A DNA stretch of 64,000 nucleotides from assembly GCF_004341035.1 (NCBI RefSeq), contig NZ_SLXK01000015.1, positions 26,251 to 90,250 on the forward strand, given 5' to 3'. This DNA comes from Scopulibacillus darangshiensis. GTDB taxonomy: Bacteria > Bacillota > Bacilli > Bacillales > Sporolactobacillaceae. Positions 59,626 to 64,000 of this stretch are shown in pieces. The stretch's first letter is position 1, and each line of letters opens with the position of its first letter. A program made the translations under genes and the position numbers. A model generated the notes under the pieces. That model worked only from the letters and a program-made list of their open reading frames with translations. It did not search any database and was not told where the DNA came from.

Positions 59626-60144
59626 TTGTACAACGTTAGAGCGGAACAAGAAAAAGATATTCTCGAAATAAGGAAAGTAAATGATTTAGCCTTCGGGCAG
59701 GAAAATGAAGCAAACTTGATTGAGGCAATTAGGTGTTCGGAATATTTTGTACCTGGGTTGTCTTTAGTTGCGGAAACTGATGCTCATGAGGTCATCGGGC
59801 ACATACTTTTTAGTGTTATTACAATAGAAACGAAAAATGGCCCTATTCAATCCTTAGCGCTTGCCCCATTGGCGGTAAAGCCTGAATATCAAAATCAGGG
59901 TATTGGTTCGACATTGGTTAAGGAAGGGTTAAAACGATGCAGGGAATTAGGTCATGGTCCCGTGGTCGTATTAGGGCATTCAGAATACTATCCTAAATTT
60001 GGATTTATTCGAGCAAGTGAAAATGGTATTAAACCGCCATTTGAGGTATCTGATGAAAATTTTATGATTTACGAAGTTAAACCAGGTGCTTTAAATAATA
60101 TAGAAGGAACGGTCTTTTATCCGGAAGCATTTACAGATGTTTAA
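59626..60144 (+). CDS. GNAT acetyltransferase (YhbS-like)
   Basis: 172 residues with QSLALAPLAVKPEYQNQGIG (acetyl-CoA loop) and VVLGHSEYYPKFGF, the pattern of YhbS-type putative acetyltransferases. TTG 59626 has AAAGGG at 8 bases; a GTG at 59617 sits on the ribosome site. Stop lies 12 bases before the next gene, so they may be cotranscribed. Confidence 0.85.
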   Translation: MYNVRAEQEKDILEIRKVNDLAFGQENEANLIEAIRCSEYFVPGLSLVAETDAHEVIGHILFSVITIETKNGPIQSLALAPLAVKPEYQNQGIGSTLVKEGLKRCRELGHGPVVVLGHSEYYPKFGFIRASENGIKPPFEVSDENFMIYEVKPGALNNIEGTVFYPEAFTDV

Positions 60145-60156
60145 AGATTGGAGGTT

Positions 60157-60996
60157 ATGAAAATAAAACATCTAGAATCATCTGTTGAAGCCGTTCCGAG
60201 GCTGCTGCAAATGAAGGGATTTATAAACGAAATAAGGAAGCATCCAACAAAAGATAGAGAAGGGATGTTTTTAAAAGTTTTCGATTTATCTAAGGATGAT
60301 TTTGATTTGCTGCTATTTTCCGGGTTGATTAATCCCAATGCGGAGGTTGACACAGCGGAAAAACAATTAAATAAAATGAATCAGCTGCAATTTGCATCTT
60401 TTATTCAAACGGAACTGGAGCGTTATCAAAGAAAATACCCATCTGGAAAGCCTGTTAGCTTTGATTTGTTTATCCTTGACGAACATGATGACTTTGTAAA
60501 AGAGAAGCTCGGAGGCGTTTCAGCGTTTACCGATTGGAACGGTAGAATCTGTTTTATCCTTGATCCTGATGAAAAGGTGCGATCGGTATTGAAGTCTGTC
60601 ATCGCCCATGAGTACCACCATCACTGGAGAATGAGTAAGCTCGGGGCAACCGAAGAGAACGAAACCCTGCTTGACCGAATGGTTTTAGAAGGCTTAGCCG
60701 AGCACTTTGTTAGAGAAGAGCTTGGTGAGACTTACTTAGGGCCGTATAAAGACGCTTTATCAGAAGATAAGGCTAGATTTTATTTGGATACAAAATTTAA
60801 AACCCATTTATTCGATAAAGGAGCTGATGCGGATCCCTTTATGTTCGGTGATAAGGAGCAGAATTTACCTTTTTGGGGCGGTTACTCTATTGGCTATTAT
60901 TTGGTTAAATGGTTTATTGATAGAAATAAGAATGTATCGATTGAAAAGTTAACCTTATTGCCATCAGAAGAGTATATAGATGTTTTTTATAATTGA
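60157..60996 (+). CDS. DUF2268 (YjaZ-like) putative zinc metallopeptidase
   Basis: 279 residues. A helical N-terminal part is followed by the DUF2268 domain with AHEYHHHWR (HExxH zinc motif, residues about 150-158), EGLAEHFVREELG (the downstream Glu), and GGYSIGYYLVKWF. Bacillus YjaZ-type proteins have no clear role. ATG 60157 is very close to GGAGG (2 bases), so the true start is uncertain; a TTG at 60148 is the alternative. Confidence 0.85.
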   Translation: MKIKHLESSVEAVPRLLQMKGFINEIRKHPTKDREGMFLKVFDLSKDDFDLLLFSGLINPNAEVDTAEKQLNKMNQLQFASFIQTELERYQRKYPSGKPVSFDLFILDEHDDFVKEKLGGVSAFTDWNGRICFILDPDEKVRSVLKSVIAHEYHHHWRMSKLGATEENETLLDRMVLEGLAEHFVREELGETYLGPYKDALSEDKARFYLDTKFKTHLFDKGADADPFMFGDKEQNLPFWGGYSIGYYLVKWFIDRNKNVSIEKLTLLPSEEYIDVFYN

Positions 60997-61013
60997 AATC
61001 GAAGGGGATCTAA

Positions 61014-61636
61014 ATGGGGTCAAGAATGATGCCTCTGATTATAGCTAGCAAGGCCGCCGATCGGCTGACAATCCGTAACCGTCCGCTTTTTCTTCTTGGC
61101 GGCATTGCACCTGACGGGGCATTTACGCGTGATAAAAAGAATGAATCACATTTTTATGAGGGGAAAGTGGAGGACGGCACAAGGATTGTAAATTATGACA
61201 GGTTTATTGATAAATACTGCTCGAATTTAAGCAACGAGTATATGCTCGGCTACTTAACGCATCTCGTATCAGATGATGTATGGATGAAGTTTATTTATTT
61301 TAAACATGACATGAAGCAAAGACTTGATGAGGATCCAAGGCTGCCGGATAGATGGCATAACGATTTTCGAAAACTTAATGGGCGATTGGTCGAGAGATTT
61401 AAATGCGCTGATCTAAAAGAGGAATTAATCAAAGCCAGCACCCCTTTGACATATCAGAAATTGATGGTAATGACTTGGAAGCCTTTAAAGCGGAGACATT
61501 AACTGATTTTACGTTTGCTAAGGGAGACTTAGATAAGGAATTGTTGGTATACAATTTTGATGAAATGATTGAATTTATTGAACGGTCTACTGATGCTTCT
61601 GTTGTGGTTTGCAGTTCTATTAATAATAAGGTGTGA
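61014..61636 (+). pseudogene. zinc-dependent phospholipase C-like protein, frameshifted
   Basis: ATG 61014 with GAAGGGGATC upstream. The frame encodes a PLC/nuclease-like helical fold (NRPLFLLGGIAPDGAFTRD, MLGYLTHLVSDDVW, ending near KASTPLTYQ), then the homologous tail continues in another frame (PFDISEIDGNDLEAFKAETLTDFTF) to 61636. The shift is in a C4 run near 61440, so a one-base error or mutation is likely. If corrected, about 207 residues. Confidence 0.72.
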
Positions 61637-61776
61637 AATTGGGGGGATTCCGAACAATGATCAATCCGATCCCGCCAAGCGGTATTCTGGTGAAAGAGCG
61701 AAAGTAACCCCCTCTACATTTTATTAAAAGCCATAAGGGCTAATCCTCGAAATGTTAAGGAGATGATTTATTTTGT

Positions 61777-62611
61777 GTGGGATTTGTGAGTATACATTTT
61801 GAAAGAGATGTATCATTGCCAAAATATCGTGATGTTCTCCTTGAAAATGCATTAAGAGATTTGACCGCGGATTCTAACGTTTTGGCTGTGTATCAAAGCG
61901 GATCATTAGCGAAAGGTAATTTTGATCATTACTCTGATATCGATTTGCACATTATTGTTACTCCAGAAAAGAAAGAAGCTTTTATTAATGATAAACGCAA
62001 TAGAGCAACAAAGTGGGGGGAAGTCCTATTTTACGAAGGTACAGACCATTCGCAGTTATCGTTACTCATTATGATTGTTTTGTTAAAGTGGATACCTGGT
62101 ATAAAACGTCTGAAGAGGTTGTCCCGTCGATCTGGCTAAAAGGAACTGAAGCGCTTTTTGATCTGCATAACATTGTAAGCAGGGTAATAAAGGAATCATC
62201 AAAACAAGTGTATAATCCTTCATCAGACGAAGTTGCGTTTTGGAGGGGAAAATTCCTAGCTTTTACTCATGAAACGTATCGGGCTGTGATGAGGGACGAA
62301 TTATATTATGCCTTATCCAATTTAGACAAAATTCGTTTGCTCGTCGCTTCCGGCTGGTATATGGAAATGGAACAGCATTTAGATAGTTCTTATGGTGTTT
62401 GGTCCAAAATTGAGGGCAAACGAAGCAAATTAAAACAGTGGCAATTAAATCTCTTGGGAAGCTGGGATTGTGGGCGCAATCCAATGACATTATGAAAACA
62501 ATGGCAGGTACATTTCCAGAGTTTCTTAGACTAAATAAATATCTTAGTGAACAAGTTGGCATCGATGAAAATGAGCAGCACATTAAAAAGATAATAGGTA
62601 TGGTTTGCTAA
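61777..62611 (+). pseudogene. nucleotidyltransferase (aminoglycoside-type), two frameshifts
   Basis: The first frame (GTG 61777) has QSGSLAKGNFDHYSDIDLHII, the nucleotidyltransferase GS-x-DxD motif. The middle section (HYDCFVKVDTWYKTSEEVVPSIWLKGT and the helical part) is in a second frame after a break near 62050-62065. The end (MKTMAGTFPEFLRLNKYLSEQV) is in a third after 62470. Together they make one protein of about 275 residues. AAGGAGATGA precedes the start. Decaying gene, or poor sequence in this stretch. Confidence 0.72.
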
Positions 62612-62712
62612 TAAAAAAATTGATGTAAAAGATTTTGTAGGGAAGAGTATGGCCCTAAGGTGTTTGAGTCACAAGTATTCTCGAACTTGGGGCTAGAATA
62701 AAAAATATTAAA

Positions 62713-62741
62713 GGGGTTATATGGATACCTCCTATAACCCC
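62713..62741 (-). terminator. terminator after the SpoIIP-like gene
   Basis: Perfect GGGGTTATA/TATAACCCC stem; the T-rich tail is on the minus-strand side, fitting the minus-strand gene that ends at 62810. Confidence 0.75.
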
Positions 62742-62809
62742 CTTATGAATAACTAAAAGGGATGGATAAAAGGCATAGAAAATGTACCTTCATTTTAAGC
62801 AATAATTAG

Positions 62810-63664
62810 CTATTCCTTTATAACCTTCGCGAGGACAGTTGCTAAACACCCCGATGCCAGGTACTCCTCCTTTATGGTATTTTCTACACCACCAATTTCA
62901 ATTAAAATTGCTTTAGGTGAAAGATCCTGATTATAATCAGCACTTTCTAAATTGGGTTCTTTTAAAAATATCCCCCTTGATATTCCGGGGTATTTCTTCT
63001 TAAGTTTTAGATTTATTTTTTTGGCGAATCTTAAATTCTGTTTATAATTTGGATTTGTTTTACTAATATAAAAAGCTATGCGGGCGAACGATTGACCCTT
63101 TATTTTTACTGTAGTTTTATCCCTTTTGATCATATCTCGATGGATATCAAATATATATTCCACTCTTGGCTTACCCTCCAAAACTTTTTTAATTTCCTTT
63201 CGAGATTCTTTGTATACATCTATTGGATTAACCTTCTTGGTAAAATCCTTAGTGGAATGAATAACCGGGATGTGCTTTTCTTCCAATGCTTTGGCTAAAT
63301 GGCTACCAACATTAATAATATTTACTTTATTATCTAAGGCTTCAGATTTTTTCCCTTTTGTAATGGGCAGGAACGATTCAGTACTATGTGTTTGATAAAT
63401 AAAAACCTTGGCGGCATCATCTCTAACGGCCGTTGCTGAGGATGTATCACTGTTAAGAAGATCGGTTTGTTCTATTGTATTACTGGAAAAGGAAAGGAAT
63501 AATATAACTGTTATGATTGCTGCAAAAAGGCAGGACATTATAGGTTTAAATGATCTTCTTTTTAGGATTATAGTTTCATTAAATAATTTGTTCTCTAATT
63601 TTTGGACAAAATCATCACTAGGCTTTGGATGGTTATCAAAATTAAAAGGGAATTGTTTTTTCAA
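62810..63664 (-). CDS. SpoIIP-type peptidoglycan amidase with membrane anchor, sigma-linked
   Basis: 284 residues: a cytoplasmic N-terminus of about 40 residues, one membrane helix (about 42-60), and an extracytoplasmic SpoIIP domain with VFIYQTHSTESFLP, VEYIFDIHRD and AILIEIGGVENTIKEE, the metal and catalytic motifs of the family. SpoIIP cuts stem peptides during engulfment, but this short version follows a sigma-factor gene (23-base overlap) and may act as its membrane anti-sigma or effector. TTG 63664 with AGGGAAAA upstream. Confidence 0.85.
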   Translation of the reverse strand: MKKQFPFNFDNHPKPSDDFVQKLENKLFNETIILKRRSFKPIMSCLFAAIITVILFLSFSSNTIEQTDLLNSDTSSATAVRDDAAKVFIYQTHSTESFLPITKGKKSEALDNKVNIINVGSHLAKALEEKHIPVIHSTKDFTKKVNPIDVYKESRKEIKKVLEGKPRVEYIFDIHRDMIKRDKTTVKIKGQSFARIAFYISKTNPNYKQNLRFAKKINLKLKKKYPGISRGIFLKEPNLESADYNQDLSPKAILIEIGGVENTIKEEYLASGCLATVLAKVIKE

Positions 63665-63953
63665 GTGTTTTCCCTGCCTTTCTATAGTGGTATTCTAACT
63701 GCCTCAGGCCCCTGTGGTACGCTGTCTTAACCCTTGATTCCTTCCAACCAAGTATAGAAGCCGTATCCTGTATACTTAATTCATTAAATCCTCTTAAAAT
63801 GATGACAAGACGGTAAAAAGGTTTCAAATGGTTTAGAGTATCCATTAATTCACGATAAGTTTCTTTTTTAATAAGATCCTTATCGGGGTCAAAATCCTTG
63901 GTAGTTGTGTTTTGCAAGGTAAAAGTACACAAGATTGCAATGAAAAAATACAT
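63642..63953 (-). pseudogene. ECF sigma factor, region 4 only (5' truncated)
   Basis: 103 residues. Residues about 30-95 are sigma region 4 (LNHLKPFYRLVIILRGFNELSIQDTASILG, then WKESRVKTAYHRGLRQLE). Region 2, needed to bind core and the -10, is missing: the upstream frame is closed by a stop and the N-terminal 15 residues are unrelated hydrophobic sequence. The window ends 47 bases further, so a broken upstream part could lie beyond it, but the frames I can see do not supply region 2. It overlaps the SpoIIP-like gene start. Confidence 0.65.
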
Positions 63954-64000
63954 AAGCTTGCCAGCCTGATTTATTTAGTTATTTCTTGATAATGCATGTG

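Noticed and set aside
1..64000. tRNA, rRNA, prophage or CRISPR-Cas loci
   Set aside because: No cloverleaf-like or rRNA segments, phage structural genes or cas genes were recognised by eye; a tRNA scan would be needed to be certain.

Overview
The window looks like chromosomal DNA of a spore-forming member of the Bacillales. The evidence is the rsiW-cdaA-cdaR-glmM-glmS block in Bacillus order, a glmS ribozyme, tRNA-dependent T-box leaders, CcpA-type cre sites, cat/fusB-style translational attenuators, a GltT transporter, a GlnK/GlnL-like two-component pair, a YrzI-type small protein and a SpoIIP-type amidase. Most of it is moderately AT-rich. A drug-exporter cassette near 13.3-14.9 kb is visibly richer in G+C and looks transferred. 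I cannot name the genus from sequence alone.

Layout. 1-6.8 kb: envelope and c-di-AMP/amino-sugar core (rsiW, cdaA, cdaR, glmM, glmS ribozyme and glmS). 7-9.5 kb: a CapA-type phosphoesterase and a NagZ lipoprotein. 9.6-13.1 kb: a Phd-Uma2 fusion, then ferredoxin, P450 and TetR. 13.3-16 kb: a PadR-controlled DrrAB-type exporter with a pentapeptide protein. 16-20 kb: gltT with a perfect cre site, divergent from a GlnK/GlnL-like pair. 20.6-31.1 kb: a nitronate monooxygenase, then a catabolic cluster of MFS transporter, alpha/beta-hydrolase, DUF6282 protein, GlcD, GlcF, GntR regulator and a double nitrilase-fold protein. That cluster's three promoters share one operator motif, and two also carry a cre site. 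I consider it the best candidate for an undescribed pathway.

31-40.6 kb: small accessory genes; a FusB-like resistance gene behind an elaborate attenuator; a dead cat gene that keeps its own attenuator; azlC/azlD remains; an ECF sigma factor with a 406-aa repeat protein; a ThrRS lacking its TGS and editing domains, behind two duplicated T-boxes; and thirteen 52-bp tandem hairpin units. 40.6-43 kb: a WYL regulator beside two broken genes. 42.8-50.1 kb: two inverted copies of a 300-bp MITE-like repeat flank a peptidoglycan amino-sugar recycling region (Lac-family PTS, MupG, AnmK, MurK-like kinase). 50-57.4 kb: accessory enzymes, acetyltransferases, a broken MNT/HEPN pair, a broken DJ-1 protein, a PadR regulator and the remains of a second TetR/DrrAB locus. 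57.4-59.3 kb: a leucine T-box and leuA. 59.4-64 kb: GNAT, a DUF2268 protein, two frameshifted genes, and a SpoIIP-type protein behind a truncated sigma factor.

How it fits together: NagZ outside the cell and PTS/MupG/AnmK/MurK inside it form most of a muropeptide sugar recycling route feeding back to GlmM/GlmS metabolites. Glutamate uptake sits beside its probable sensor pair. Several accessory loci (exporters, cat, azlC, HEPN, frameshifted genes) show ongoing gain and decay.
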